A DNA stretch of 64,000 nt from Pseudo-nitzschia pungens (Eukaryota; Bacillariophyta; Bacillariophyceae; Bacillariales; Bacillariaceae), in assembly GCA_037355855.1 (NCBI GenBank), contig CM074762.1, positions 3,224,001-3,288,000 on the forward strand. The letters are read 5' to 3'. Made by a program: the position numbers and the translations under genes. This document shows positions 1-11,399 of the stretch, piece by piece. Position 1 is the first letter of the stretch. Each line of letters starts with the position of its first letter. The notes below the pieces were generated by a model. The model worked only from the letters and a program-made list of their open reading frames with translations. It was not told the DNA's origin and searched no databases.

Positions 1-2025
1 TGAGCTCCGGCATGTTTTGCTAAGGTACCGGTAGGTAAGTTACGAACCATACTCGGTATGTGTTCGAACAACATACGGTACGAACCACCAACCGTACGGT
101 AACTTACGCATCCTTCCGTTCAAAATAATTCATCATTCTTATCGCTGTTGAGTTTGATTGATGGAGAGATGATACAGTAGTACTCGTACGTACTTTTACG
201 GTAGGTTATTGTTGTCAGGGGTCAGCCCCCTGATTGTTGTTACCAACGCGCAGCACAACGGACAACGGACACCTTTGCGTCGTTGCCCCCACAGACACGA
301 CCGAAGAAGCCCGCGGGTACAAGTACACAATTAGCAATAGTACGTAATACCGGTCGTGTGGTTCCAACACATCGATGTGCAACGTACCTGGTTCCGCACG
401 ATCCAAAGAATGCGAAAACCTGGGCCCATTGGATCACTAAAAAATACTACGTACTTCGTAATACCGGTACTAGTACCGGTACAAGTAACCTTACTTCGTA
501 ATGTACCGTACATACCGGTAGGCTACGATACTCTTGCATCTAATGGTACTTACCGTTGCATTCCTTACTAGCCTTGCTGTACCGGTATGATTCCAGTGAT
601 TTCGATCGAATGGCTTTTGTTCCCCGGTCCGATATCCATACCCGACACGTTATGGGATTGGCGGCACGCGTGTTCTTCTTCGTTTGCCCGCGCCGGAAAT
701 TCATTCATGCGTCTATTCCATCGCACGGATTTCAGGGTCGGACAACGCACTTTTCTTATGTGTAACGTTTGTTCTTTACTTCTTTATGACCGCAGGGCAT
801 CGTTGGACGGAATTCGGGTGTCACCAGTGAGCAAGTCAGGAAGGTTGGTCATTACCGCGGTCGCAATCCACGAGTAATTACGGTACCAGTAAAATCTTAC
901 GTATCGTTGGTTCGTGCGTTGCGTTGTGTGGTTCGAGACCAAACACCGTTGGGAACGAAACGAAGCAAAGAAAACACACCTCATGATTGTTTTGTACGGT
1001 AATTTACGGTACCAGTCGTACAGTCACGGGTACGAGTAATTACGAGTACAAGAAGCCTTACCGGTAACCTTTTACAAGTAACAACTTCTACTCGTAAAGG
1101 AAACGCAACGCAATCCTGTTTCGATCGCCGTTCCTGTTTCCGGTTCCGTTCCGCGCTCCGTTCCGTGCTCCGTTCCGTAGTTGATGCGCTGCTCGGTTCT
1201 TTGTTGCTCTCCTTCCGCTCGACAGACGCGGACCATACCGTAATTACTGGCTATTACTTCTTTTTTGGTGGAAGGACCACTTGACCCTTGGGTCATTCTT
1301 CTCCCAGTTACGACAAACGCAATAGCTTCCTAATACCAGTAAGGTTAGCAAACGGATACAGTAGTTACTGTAAGGTTACTGGATTCATCTCAGAATATCA
1401 TCATCGACGAGTCCTTCAGAGTTGTTTTCACATCCCACCATTGCCGACCGGATCCAACCTTCGACGAGCAACTACAGGACAATACATATTATATTAAAAT
1501 AATAGTATTATTCTGTTGGATCGAATTTGGAACCATACGTGGAAGTCTCGATTGATTCCAACCAACTTTTGCGGAATTCACTGCACCGCACCGCACTGCA
1601 CTTCGCTGCAATCTAGTCCAGCCCAGTCCAGTGCAGTCCAATTCGATTCAATTCGATTCGATTCAATCCAGTCCAATCTAATCTAATCCAATCCAATCCA
1701 ACGAAAAGGAACAAGGGGATCCACTTCACGAACAAATCAAAAAAATAGTCCTACCATTCTGCCAAATGCCAACGCGATTCCGACTTCGAATGCCACTGCC
1801 ACTGCGACTGCGACTGCGACTGCGACTGCGGATACACACGAATCAAAGAAATCAGTCCTTTCACCAACGATCGGGATCAACCAGGAACCAACAAACTACC
1901 GGTAATTGCAAATAACAGTACTCTACTCTACTGCACTATAGTATACAGTACTATACGGAACTATACTCCTCTGCACTGAACCGAACGGAACCGTACAAAC
2001 CCGAGTTTTCGTCGAAGGAAGGACG
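1..2025. other. Gene-free leader region, microsatellite-rich
   Basis: I find no credible gene here. The first 1.1 kb is made of recurring short intergenic words (ACCGGTA, CGTACG, TTACTTCGTA). One exact GTAAGGTTAC lies at 1370-1379. Around 1590-1690 is a degenerate pentanucleotide tract of CCAGT, ATTCG and CCAAT units. Around 1792-1830 is a hexanucleotide tract (GCGACT repeats). Both tracts lie just upstream of the gene starting at 2026 and may sit in its promoter or 5' leader. Confidence 0.6.
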
Positions 2026-4241
2026 ATGGCGGCGGCAGCGATTGCTCTTTCCGCACGGACGCGAAGCACTCCCCTGCCGGAGCGATCCTATCCCCGCCCG
2101 GCCGAATCCCGGGAACAGACCCAGTCCAGGCACCGCCGGGGATCGAGTGCAACTGCAACTACGAATGCAACTACGAATGCAACTGCAACTACGAATGCAA
2201 CTACAAATGCAACTACAAATGCAAGCAAGAAACTCAATTCGAATTCCCATTCGAATTCGCTCCCGGCGAAGGTGCCGCCCGAGCACTCGGTCCACCGTCG
2301 CAACTTCGAGCGTCTCCGTAGCAAATACTACGCCATTGGCACGCCCGGAAGCAACGCCACCCGCGAAAAGAACAACAATAAGAATAGCAGCAGCAGCAGC
2401 GAAACCCTGGACCGCATCGAGGAGGCCCTTGCGCTGGGACTGCGATTCGTTTCCGAGAGCCTCCTGGAAGTACCGGAACCATACGAATACGAATCCGCAT
2501 CCAAATCCACGGTCTCATCCGGATCCCAATCCGGATCCATCGCTTCCGAGCGCGCCAAGAACGCCCTCGAAGCGGTCAAGTGGCTGCAGCGCATGACCAA
2601 GCTGGTGCGGTCGTCGGAATCTCTGGCGGCCGAGGCGGAGCGCCGCGGGAAACACAAGGACAAGGATAACGATGAGGATCGCGCTTCTTCTTCTTCTTGT
2701 TCTTCTTCCTCCGAGCGGCAACACTCGTCGTCGTCGTTTTGGCTGCTCCGGCCACAAGCCCTCTCGCTCCTGGCCGCCCTCCGCAAGCTGGCAAAGGACG
2801 ACTGCGACAGACAAAGCCAAAGCGCGGGAGCGTTGGAAGGCCCAAGCGAGAACAAAAAGGAAACTATGGAGCGCGGACCCACTTTTGAGGCACGGCGCCG
2901 GGCCGTTGCCACACAGTGGAACGCGGCGCTCCCGGAAGCCTGGAAGGTACCAATGGGTGGCAGCGGCGGAAGCAGAAGCAGAAGCAGCAGTGGTGGTGTG
3001 GCCAACGCCAATGCCAATGCCAATGCCAACACCCGTGGGCGATCGAAATCGAGGTCTCGATCGAGATCCCAATCGCAACCGCGGACCGGAGCCCCGGATC
3101 CGCCCTCGAGGGAATGTTGCGTCGTCGTCGTTGGCGACGAGGACGATGAGCGCGACGACGACTGCCACGCCCTGCTGCTGTGCTCGACCGACTGGTGGTG
3201 TCCCTCCGGCGTGGGAGTGGGAGTGGGAGTGGGAATCGGACCCGAGGCGTCCAAGACGGATCCTCCCGGCAGTCGGCCAAAGCCGGGAACGAGAACCCGA
3301 ACGAGAGCGCAAACGCAAGCACAAACACACACACAAACGCGATTGATTCACAGGAACCAGTCGTCACTGGTAGACAAGGACAACGAAAACGACGACCATG
3401 AGATTGGCAACGAACAGGAATTTCAAAACTATGGGGACCACTCCCTCGTTCTCCATGAGAATCGCAATCAAGTCCACAATAGCAATAGCAATAGCAATCA
3501 CAGTCGCGGTCACAGTCACAGTCACAGTCACAGTCACAGCCAAAATCGCAGTCACAGGGGATGGTCGGTACGATCCAACCAAATGAGCACCATCATGCCG
3601 GTAACCAACAGCGCTACCGATTGGTTCCAGAAACAACCACCACCGGAAGCAAGGATTGACTCACAGACGGCAACTCCTGCTTCCGCTGCTGCCCTCCACG
3701 GCCGGAACACTTATAACAACAACAACAACAACAACAACACCCTGGCGGCGGCCACAAAGCTCCAGCAGCTGCGCTACGACCGCGACCTCCAGCGGGCACT
3801 CTACGCGAGCCGCCTGGAGTCTCTGTCCGTGCCGCAACGGGCCGAGTCTTGCGACAGGGATCCTCCCTCGGACGAGACCCGGGACGGGGTGGCATCCGAG
3901 CCAGCGGAATCGCAATGGCAGTCCCAATCGCAACTTCAATCCCAATTCCAATGCCAATCGCACTCCGAACCACGAGCATTGTTCGAGATCGATCCGGCGT
4001 CCGGAACACCGACGCAATCCCGCAGCGCTTGGTCCCGGGCCGGCGAGCGCTTTCGGTTCCTCCGGGAGTCCGGAAGCGTGGTGGTCACCCAGCTCCCGAC
4101 GCGACAGGGAAACCACCCCGATTCGACCAACGGGTGCACCCTCATTGCGCCCCTGCTCTGCGTCCACCACCTCGACGGAGCAAACGCACGAGCGAGAGCA
4201 CGAGCACGAGCGAGAGCCCCAACCACCGAAACGGAGAACGA

Positions 4242-4272
<31 letters not shown>

Positions 4273-5280
4273 CACACGACCGGATCACTCGAGAACGAAC
4301 CAGATTGCAAGCTCAGCGTCTCGGATCGCACCATCGTCCGGGTCATTGACGAGGAAACCCCGGGACTCCTGCCCGCTCTGCGGGAGGCCCTGGGGTTGGG
4401 CCCGCAGTCCTTTCTGGTCCCGCAGGACGTGCACGACGCGCTCCTGCGAACCGAAAGTGAGACCGGGAGCGACCGCGAGAGCAGGGACTCGCGGTGGCCG
4501 TTGTCGCGGTGGCCGGTGCGTTTGCAGTCGCAGTCGCAGTCGCAATCTCATTCGCAGTGTTGTTCCCCCTACCTGACCCGGGACCAATTCGTCACGGTGT
4601 GTGGGGGGAATATTCTCGATCCGTCCCACCTGGGAATCCTACTCCGCGAATTGAACACGGTCCGACCCCGCGGACAAAAACTGGCGGCCACACTGTTTTT
4701 CCACCAGCACGTTGTGGCCATTCTGCAGCTGAGGGGGCCACCGGAGTCGCGTTTGGATTCGCAGTCGCAGTCGCAGTCGAAACGATTTCGAACGCGATCG
4801 GGAACAGCAACGAATGCGATTGCCAATGCAAATGAGAATGCGAATGCGAATGAGAATGCGAGCACCGGTGATCCGCTGTCGAGGCGGCTCACAAATGGCG
4901 GCAACAACGGCGGCAACAACGGCGAAGATAACAATCAGGATAGCAATAGCGACAACACTAACGACGTGGTGCTGGGATTTGACGTGATCGACAGCCTGCC
5001 ACACATGGCCACCCTGCGACCACCTCGCGAGAGCATCCACTACCGTGCGTCCAATCCGGCCTCACCCACGACGACGACGACAACGACGACGACGATTACC
5101 ACCAATGCGGTCCGGATGCGCTGCAGCGACGTGGGTGCCCTCGAGGACACACTCTCGTGGTATGCCCGCAGCGTGTTTTCCAACGAGCAGGCGTGCTACA
5201 TCGAAACCACACCCTTTGACGAGCGATGGATCGACCTCGATCCGCGCGTCTTTCAGGCGTTTGTGTGGAAGGGAAAGTAA
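2026..5280 (+). CDS. Large low-complexity protein with a conserved C-terminal core, function unknown
   Basis: An uninterrupted 1084-residue frame begins at an ATG in a GC-rich context. I cannot assign it to a named family. Conserved-looking, low-repeat stretches lie at about 769-800, 855-905 and 985-1084. Between them sit many coding microsatellites: Asn-Ala-Thr, Ser-Gln, His-Ser, Ala-Arg, Ala-Asp, Gly-Val and Asn-Ala dipeptides plus Gln and Thr runs. The segment FFHQHVVAIL (about 891-900) followed by FDVIDSLPH (about 985) resembles the His...Asp spacing of papain-fold Ulp/ubiquitin-type cysteine proteases, in which a His strand is followed by an Asp-Ser-Leu-Pro turn. I could not place a confident catalytic Cys, so protease activity is only a suggestion. 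The protein ends in an aromatic-rich block (DPRVFQAFVW). That the frame stays open through so many repeats supports real coding. Confidence 0.75.
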
Positions 5281-7692
5281 CCTTGACAAGGCCAGACTAG
5301 ATCGGACCAGACAAAACAATTGAAGGGACGCGAAGCAAGGCAGCGCAGAGGAGAGCAACGGGCATTATTGACCTTACGACGCTACGACGCTAGGCTTTGC
5401 TACAAGACAGGGCATCGTGGTGGCACAGAGGCACAAATAGCACTATCTACGACTGTGCACATGGACCGGCTCTTTGCAAACATCGCACGGTGTGTGACAC
5501 TGCGATGGGCCATACGGTATGGCATTGTGTTGGTCTGCAAAAACCATGCAAACACAATTGCTGCTATGCTTTCGTACTCTACGAAAACAATGCCACAGGA
5601 TACGTTCCACGCAAGACACACACTCCGAATCATCGGACGAATTCCGCACCCCCAACACAACCAAGCGCAGCGGCCAGTCCTGCTTGAACGATTCGTTGAT
5701 GTGTCAGACACCAACGGCGCGTTGGAACATGGGTCGTTATCGTACCGAAAGTGCCAGGTGCGGTACGGCAATCTCAGCGCATCCTCCGCTTCCCTCCGCT
5801 TCATTTTTCCACACAAACGCACCCAGTTCGTTTTTGTTGCAACAACATGGAGGAGGAATGCGGACCGACGGACCGACCGAACGAAGAGATCTTCCAAAGC
5901 GACCGAGTGGGGATTGACCGCAAACAGAATTACCGTCGGGCTACCGTATCATACAAAGGAAAGCCGTGGGAAGATGCCACTCGCAGACGTATGGATTGGT
6001 CGAGCTGCGTCACGATGCACAACGGTGCAGCGCTGCGGTAATTTTGGATAGAATAAGATTTTGTGCTATGGGCTCTCGTTGTAGTGACTCGCTCGAGATA
6101 AGCAACAGCCAAGAATCGGCTCGAGTTGGCGAATGGAATCTCTCTCTTTCTCGCCATCGAACAAAACGGTGGAGTACGATAGGAATGAGAGTCATCTTCA
6201 TTGGTAAGCATGCAACATTGGACTCGGAAACTGGACAAGGCAGTGGGCAGACTGGATGCTGTGCCTGCTGCTACGATTACGGACATTCCGCTAATGATGC
6301 ACTCGGTCGTGCTCGAGGTCGATGTACGCGTAAGTGCCCACAATTCGTGGATTTCTTTCATCGTCGGACCTCGGGGTAAGCCGCTCAGATTAGCCAGGAT
6401 TGATTCGAGAGTCGTGGGGGGCAACGGCGGGTCTGAATTGGGTGAATGGAGGGAGCACAAAGTTCCCGATGACCCACCGACACAAAACAACGACGAAAGA
6501 AGTACCAACACGGTATCTGTGCAGTCGGCAAAAATGGACGAATTTTTATTATATTTATTTTTTGGTGAACGAATTATTTCACGTGACGGTGCACGTGATG
6601 TTTCTTGTGGACAACATGGGAAAGATCACGCAAATACCAAATACTGGATCGCATTATTTTGTGGATGCCGATTCGATTTTTGAAGAAAGTCCTCTGTCGC
6701 ATTGTCTTACATATGCCCTATAGCTCCGAACCATTGTTCTACAGGTACCGTACTAGAACCGGTTGTCGTAAGGATTACTTGTAATTACCATCACAATGTG
6801 AACCACTACTGGTGTCGTGCCTTGGGTTGAAACGTCAGCAATCCTGAATCGTTCGCTGGTTCTTTGAAAATTCTTCGTGTCAGAAAAGGTGAAGCGAAAC
6901 GAATTCGGTAACTTAGCATCTTTCTTGGATGATGTGTTTTCCAAATTTGATGTTTGTTGACAAATTTAATTAGAAAAGCCAAAAAAGTCCAAGACCAAAA
7001 TTTTTCTGCCAAGCTTTTTCTGTATCACGGTTAATTGAGGCATGCGTGCCAGAACAGATAATTTCTTGGGTAAACCTTGCGATTCACTCTGGTCTCAGTG
7101 TACGAGATTTCGTAGGTTGTCTGTGCCAACATCGTAGAATGACACGAAGGGTGTAGAGGTATTTATGGAATGCCGGAATATTGGATGATTGTCTTTCTGT
7201 TAGGAGTCTCATCCATTGCATTTCCACCGTCTGTTGCTAGCACAAGATTTTTCTGTTTTCCATAATTGTTGGTCGGACTCGGAAGCAGAAGTTTCCACTC
7301 GGTATTATGTACACAAGACCTACTGTATTGGGCTATTATTTTTGAAATATTATCGTATCACCTTCCCGAACTGTTTAGGTTCCCTTCGATTGCACACCTT
7401 TGTTATTTTAACCTGACTACAATAATTATTACTACTATTTGTTTTGACATTCACGACATGCGAATCAGGTTAATATTTACCCTTTGGGCCTTCCAAGTTC
7501 CCGAAAAAGACAAATCGAGAGATGAGAAAAGGTTAAGTTACTAGTAACTTTTAACAGAAACACAGAAAAAAAATTTCGAGACTCTGTGTCATTTTCAGCC
7601 TCTTCACAAAATTTCGTTTGCATCAAACCAAAAAGGTTTTTTTAAAAAAAAAACAAGAAGTAAAACTTGCAACATACATCATCGTCATAATC
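5281..7692. other. Intergenic, no confident gene
   Basis: This 2.4-kb stretch contains only short overlapping open frames on both strands (for example around 6200-6680 +, and its antisense), none with recognisable motifs or credible ATG starts. 6750-7690 is AT-rich. The last 100 bases hold A-runs just before the protease ATG at 7693 and are the likely promoter/5' leader of that gene. Confidence 0.5.
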
Positions 7693-10404
7693 ATGCCGAG
7701 TTTCAGTCGGCTCGTCATTCTTGCCACAACTCTGGCCGCTGCCTGGGGACAAGAAGGTACTTCCAATGTTAGCAAGAGTAACATAGAGGACGCCGAAACA
7801 CGCCGACATCTCGTCGAAGATGGTGAGTGCGTTTTGTATCTCAAGATTGTGGACTTCGCGAACGACAAACCGGACGAAGCCAGCTGGTCTTGTTTGTTCG
7901 AAGAGGGCTACTCACGTAGCATTGGCAGTGGTTCCATGATGAGCATCGAAGGAATCTCGATGGAAGCGATCGCCTCCTACAAACCGATTTCGGGAGAAGC
8001 TGTCATGAGGACCCAAGGTGCATACATTCGCCAGTCCGTCAACACCGGTGTATCAACGCTGGTCGTTCCGGATGAAGCATCCTTTGACATTGAGAAGTTG
8101 ATGGAAAATGATCGTCGTCACCATAGACAGAGACAGCGACACCGAAACTTATCAGATGCTCATAGGAAAATTGGAACCAAGAAAACTTTGGTAGTTCGTG
8201 TTACCGATGGAGACGGCAATGTCATGGCCGCCGATAAGGACCAACTGATGAATGACGTCTTCAACGATGCGTCGTGTTTGAAGACTCAGTATGCGGCCTG
8301 TTCGCATAATCAGCTTATGTTTGAACCCTCGACCGAAGGCGGTGGAGTTATCGAAATGACAGTCGATGCCTTGAGATCCGACAGTTCGGCCATGGAAACT
8401 GCGTTACAGGAGAAGCTGAAATCTTTGTATGGCGGCGATGCAGGTATTGCAGAAAAATTTGACCATGTCCTCTTTTGCAAACCTGATTTCGGCGATACGG
8501 TTGCATACGCATACATCAATAGATGGGACGGCTACTACAACGGCTTTTGGTGTCAAAGGGCGTCCGCTCAGATTCACGAGGTTGGCCACAACCTTGGATT
8601 GTTTCACAGCTGGTTCGAGAATATAGAGTACAATGACAGAACTGGCCTCATGGGTTATTCTTACGACCAGGATGACTCTCTGATGTGTTTTAACGCCGCC
8701 AAGAACTTCCAATTGGGTTGGTATTCACAGCAAGAGCTGGCGCTAGATCCTTTATCTCTTATTGGGAATCCCACGACATATGTATTGAATGGGGTCGGTG
8801 ATTATCAGACTTCTGGAAGTCCCGATGGAAAACTTGTTGTAATTCGTATCATAGAGAATGGAGATGATGCTGACCCAGGAAATGATTACTACGTTGGGTA
8901 CAATCGCGCTTTTGGAATCACCGCGGGGACTCAAGATATTCCGAACCGAGTAGCCGTCTGGAGCAAGCCAAAGGATTCAGCGAACTTCGAGCCTTATAGC
9001 GTCGCGGGCCCGTACACACCTGGACTTAGCCGTCGAGTCAAGGATCTCACGGTTGGGGAAACATACAGCATCCCTAATTTTAGGGGGGGGGTCTATACCG
9101 TCTTCATTGAATGGGTTTCGCTTTCTAGTGACGGGAAGGATGCCACCATTAAAGTGTACACCAGTGAAGCGGTTCCTACCTCTGCACCCACTACGCAGTG
9201 CGGCAGCGACGCAACATACCAATTCAAAATTTTTACCGATGTCTACGCTCAGGAAGAGACTGGTTGGGTGCTCAGAAAGAAGGACGACCAATCAGTCATA
9301 GCTTCGAAGTCGGATTTTGTCCCTTTCACATCCTATGTTTTGCCAACCGTAAGCCAATATTATTGCCTGGAAGTAGGTTGCTATGAAAATATTATCACAG
9401 ATACTTATGGTGATGGAGTTGTAAGTCCAGGCACTTTCAGCGGCCATCTAAATGGGGAAGAGATTTTCGGTTATGAGACGTTTACAACAGAACTCACGAA
9501 GGAGTTTTGCGTAACGGGTGCTGTGACAAATCCTCCGACAAGAGCACCAACAAGAGCACCGACACCAGAACCGACAAATCCTCCAACAAGAGCACCGACA
9601 AAATCTCCGACACAAGCTCCTGTCACTTCGACACCAGAACCGACAAATCCTCCAACAAGAGCACCAACAAAATCTCCGACACAAGCTCCTGTCACTTCGA
9701 CACCAGAACCGACAAATCCTCCAACAAGAGCACCAACAAAATCTCCGACACAAGCTCCTGTCACTTCGACACCAGAACCGACAAATCCTCCAACAAGAGC
9801 ACCAACAAAATCTCCGACACAAGCTCCTGTCACTTCGACACCAGAACCGACAAATCCTCCAACAAGAGCACCAACAAAATCTCCGACACAAGCTCCTGTC
9901 ACTTCGACACCAGAACCGACAAATCCTCCAACAAGAGCACCAACAAAATCTCCGACACAAGCTCCTGTCACTTCGACACCAGAACCGACAAATCCTCCAA
10001 CAAGAGCACCAACAAAATCTCCGACACAAGCTCCTGTCACTTCGACACCAGAACCGACAAATCCTCCAACAAGAGCACCAACAAAATCTCCGACACAAGC
10101 TCCTGTCACTTCGACATTTGAACCGACATTTGAACCGACATTTGCGCCTACGTTTGCGCCTACATTTGCGCCTACATTTTCAACGACTTTTTCGTGCGAG
10201 GATGATGCCAGCTTTAAATTCAATGGTTCAAAGAAGAAGACTTGCGCGAAATGGGTCGGCAAGGGTAAAAACAAGCTCAACAAGAGGAATAAAAGGAAGA
10301 TCAAGAAGAAATGCAAAAAGAAAGTAAAGGAAGTCCAAGGAAAGAGAATCTATGATTTTTGTCCGGACACCTGTAGCCTCGTTAATCTGGGCCCGTGCGC
10401 CTAG
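7693..10404 (+). CDS. Secreted gametolysin-like (M11) zinc metalloprotease with PT-rich tandem repeats
   Basis: The product has 903 residues. I chose the ATG at 7693 because it opens directly into a signal peptide (MPSFSRLVILATTLAAAWG); the frame is open further upstream but has no ATG. A propeptide-like region (about 25-170) precedes the catalytic domain. The zinc motif HEVGHNLGLFH is at about 295-305, and a Met-turn candidate (GLMGYS) follows about 20 residues later, as in peptidase family M11. A Cys-containing beta-rich domain lies at about 495-600. Next come eight 23-residue Pro/Thr/Ser repeats (9565-10116) and short FEPT/FAPT repeats. A Cys-rich, very basic tail (836-903, CPDTC...C) closes the protein, as is common in diatom secreted proteins. 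Likely role: extracellular or cell-wall protein cleavage. Family assignment is strong; substrate is unknown. A G9 run at 9083-9091 lies inside the coding frame. Confidence 0.9.
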   Translation: MPSFSRLVILATTLAAAWGQEGTSNVSKSNIEDAETRRHLVEDGECVLYLKIVDFANDKPDEASWSCLFEEGYSRSIGSGSMMSIEGISMEAIASYKPISGEAVMRTQGAYIRQSVNTGVSTLVVPDEASFDIEKLMENDRRHHRQRQRHRNLSDAHRKIGTKKTLVVRVTDGDGNVMAADKDQLMNDVFNDASCLKTQYAACSHNQLMFEPSTEGGGVIEMTVDALRSDSSAMETALQEKLKSLYGGDAGIAEKFDHVLFCKPDFGDTVAYAYINRWDGYYNGFWCQRASAQIHEVGHNLGLFHSWFENIEYNDRTGLMGYSYDQDDSLMCFNAAKNFQLGWYSQQELALDPLSLIGNPTTYVLNGVGDYQTSGSPDGKLVVIRIIENGDDADPGNDYYVGYNRAFGITAGTQDIPNRVAVWSKPKDSANFEPYSVAGPYTPGLSRRVKDLTVGETYSIPNFRGGVYTVFIEWVSLSSDGKDATIKVYTSEAVPTSAPTTQCGSDATYQFKIFTDVYAQEETGWVLRKKDDQSVIASKSDFVPFTSYVLPTVSQYYCLEVGCYENIITDTYGDGVVSPGTFSGHLNGEEIFGYETFTTELTKEFCVTGAVTNPPTRAPTRAPTPEPTNPPTRAPTKSPTQAPVTSTPEPTNPPTRAPTKSPTQAPVTSTPEPTNPPTRAPTKSPTQAPVTSTPEPTNPPTRAPTKSPTQAPVTSTPEPTNPPTRAPTKSPTQAPVTSTPEPTNPPTRAPTKSPTQAPVTSTPEPTNPPTRAPTKSPTQAPVTSTPEPTNPPTRAPTKSPTQAPVTSTFEPTFEPTFAPTFAPTFAPTFSTTFSCEDDASFKFNGSKKKTCAKWVGKGKNKLNKRNKRKIKKKCKKKVKEVQGKRIYDFCPDTCSLVNLGPCA
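9565..10116 (+). repeat. Eight tandem 69-bp units encoding a PT-rich linker
   Basis: The tract is exactly 552 bp, 8 x 69. Each unit encodes 23 residues beginning PEPTNPPTRAPTKSP. Copies 2-8 look identical by eye, and copy 1 differs by a base (ACCGACA instead of ACCAACA). Such homogeneity points to recent expansion or ongoing gene conversion. The unit keeps frame, so the linker length can vary without breaking the protease. Confidence 0.95.
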
Positions 10405-11375
10405 TGCCCGACGCACGAACTGTTGCACGGCAATGGCATCCTTAGTGCTGGCTCCCTGGCCGGCTTATATTCTTTTCCTTGTGGCTGTGTTATTTTGCAG
10501 AACCTGTCTGTGACTTCACCGCATCTATCAAGGCGTTGAGGGATTCGACACCTAGGCATTCTTCGTCTGTTTGTATGCCACAATTTATAGTCCTACGATA
10601 ATAATATTATAATGCATGATGCAAACGGTACGCACGTCCATTATTTACCAGTACGAGATAAATCTTTATCATTCATTTCTCTATCTCTCTGATAAGATCA
10701 AACCTCAAACGGGTAGATGGATGGTTGCATGGTCAGCTGCAACCGGTACCGTACGTTTGCGATTGCACTTCCTTGAAGCTACGTGAAAATAAAAAAAAAT
10801 TGAAAAAAAATAAATAATACATCTTAATGTCATTCATGTGCAGACGTTGTTGGTGAGAGACAATGAAGATCTATACTTTGTTGAGAAAAGAAAGCGTAGC
10901 TGCAGGCTGGAAAATCAAGAGAGGCTGTGAAGAGTCGATTGCTGTAGCAAAGAAGAAATAATGTCTACTGTAACCTTACTGTAAGGTTACTGTATCCCGG
11001 ATACGAGTGTACGAACATCCTCATTGCAGTATTTTTTCTTTCCCAGAAAATCGCTGATCTCATCTCAAAATCAACCAAAGGTTTCATTATTTCATGTTAT
11101 TGTTGTTATCTGTCAAAATAATACCGTACCGTACGTGTACCGGTATTTTGTATCTTATTATTGTTTTTTTAACTAATCTTAGCGTCCCCAAATCGGCCAT
11201 TTTTTGTTTCGTGCGGGTAAGGTTTTACGTGCGAGTAATGTTTACCGGTATGTGACGGGTAAATTACATTCAACATAACCTTACCTGTATTAGAAGTAAG
11301 GCTTACTAGTATTTTTTAAAAAAAAATACTCGTAATTAAGGTTAACCTTGCCGCTACTACTCGTAAATTACTCCT
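10405..11375. other. Intergenic, AT-rich with palindromic words
   Basis: No gene is seen. The stretch holds A-rich segments near 10790-10815 and a perfect inverted pair of GTAACCTTAC / GTAAGGTTAC separated by one base (10970-10990). Many ACCGGTA and CTCGTA words occur. It runs up to the first 23-bp direct repeat that opens the satellite block. Confidence 0.55.
10970..10990. repeat. Perfect 10-bp inverted repeat, one-base spacer
   Basis: GTAACCTTAC at 10970-10979 and GTAAGGTTAC at 10981-10990 are exact reverse complements around a single T. The same 10-mer occurs inverted again, in the opposite order, at 27679-27699, and singly at several other intergenic places. Confidence 0.9.
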
Positions 11376-11398
11376 ATTGATATTCGAAGGAGGAGTAT
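11376..11398 (+). repeat. Left copy of a 23-bp direct repeat flanking the satellite block
   Basis: The 23 bases starting ATTGATATTCGAAGG and ending GGAGTAT are identical to 13582-13604. The bases on either side differ, so the match is bounded. The two copies bracket both satellite families, about 2.2 kb apart. Confidence 0.9.
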
Positions 11399-11399
11399 T

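Noticed and set aside
2328..3351. Long minus-strand frames within the first gene
   Set aside because: They arise from microsatellite sequence open in all frames; the plus-strand frame is three times longer and has conserved C-terminal blocks.
9448..10316. Cys/Trp-rich and Gly/Val-rich repeat proteins on the minus strand
   Set aside because: They are the antisense frames of the 69-bp repeat in the protease gene.
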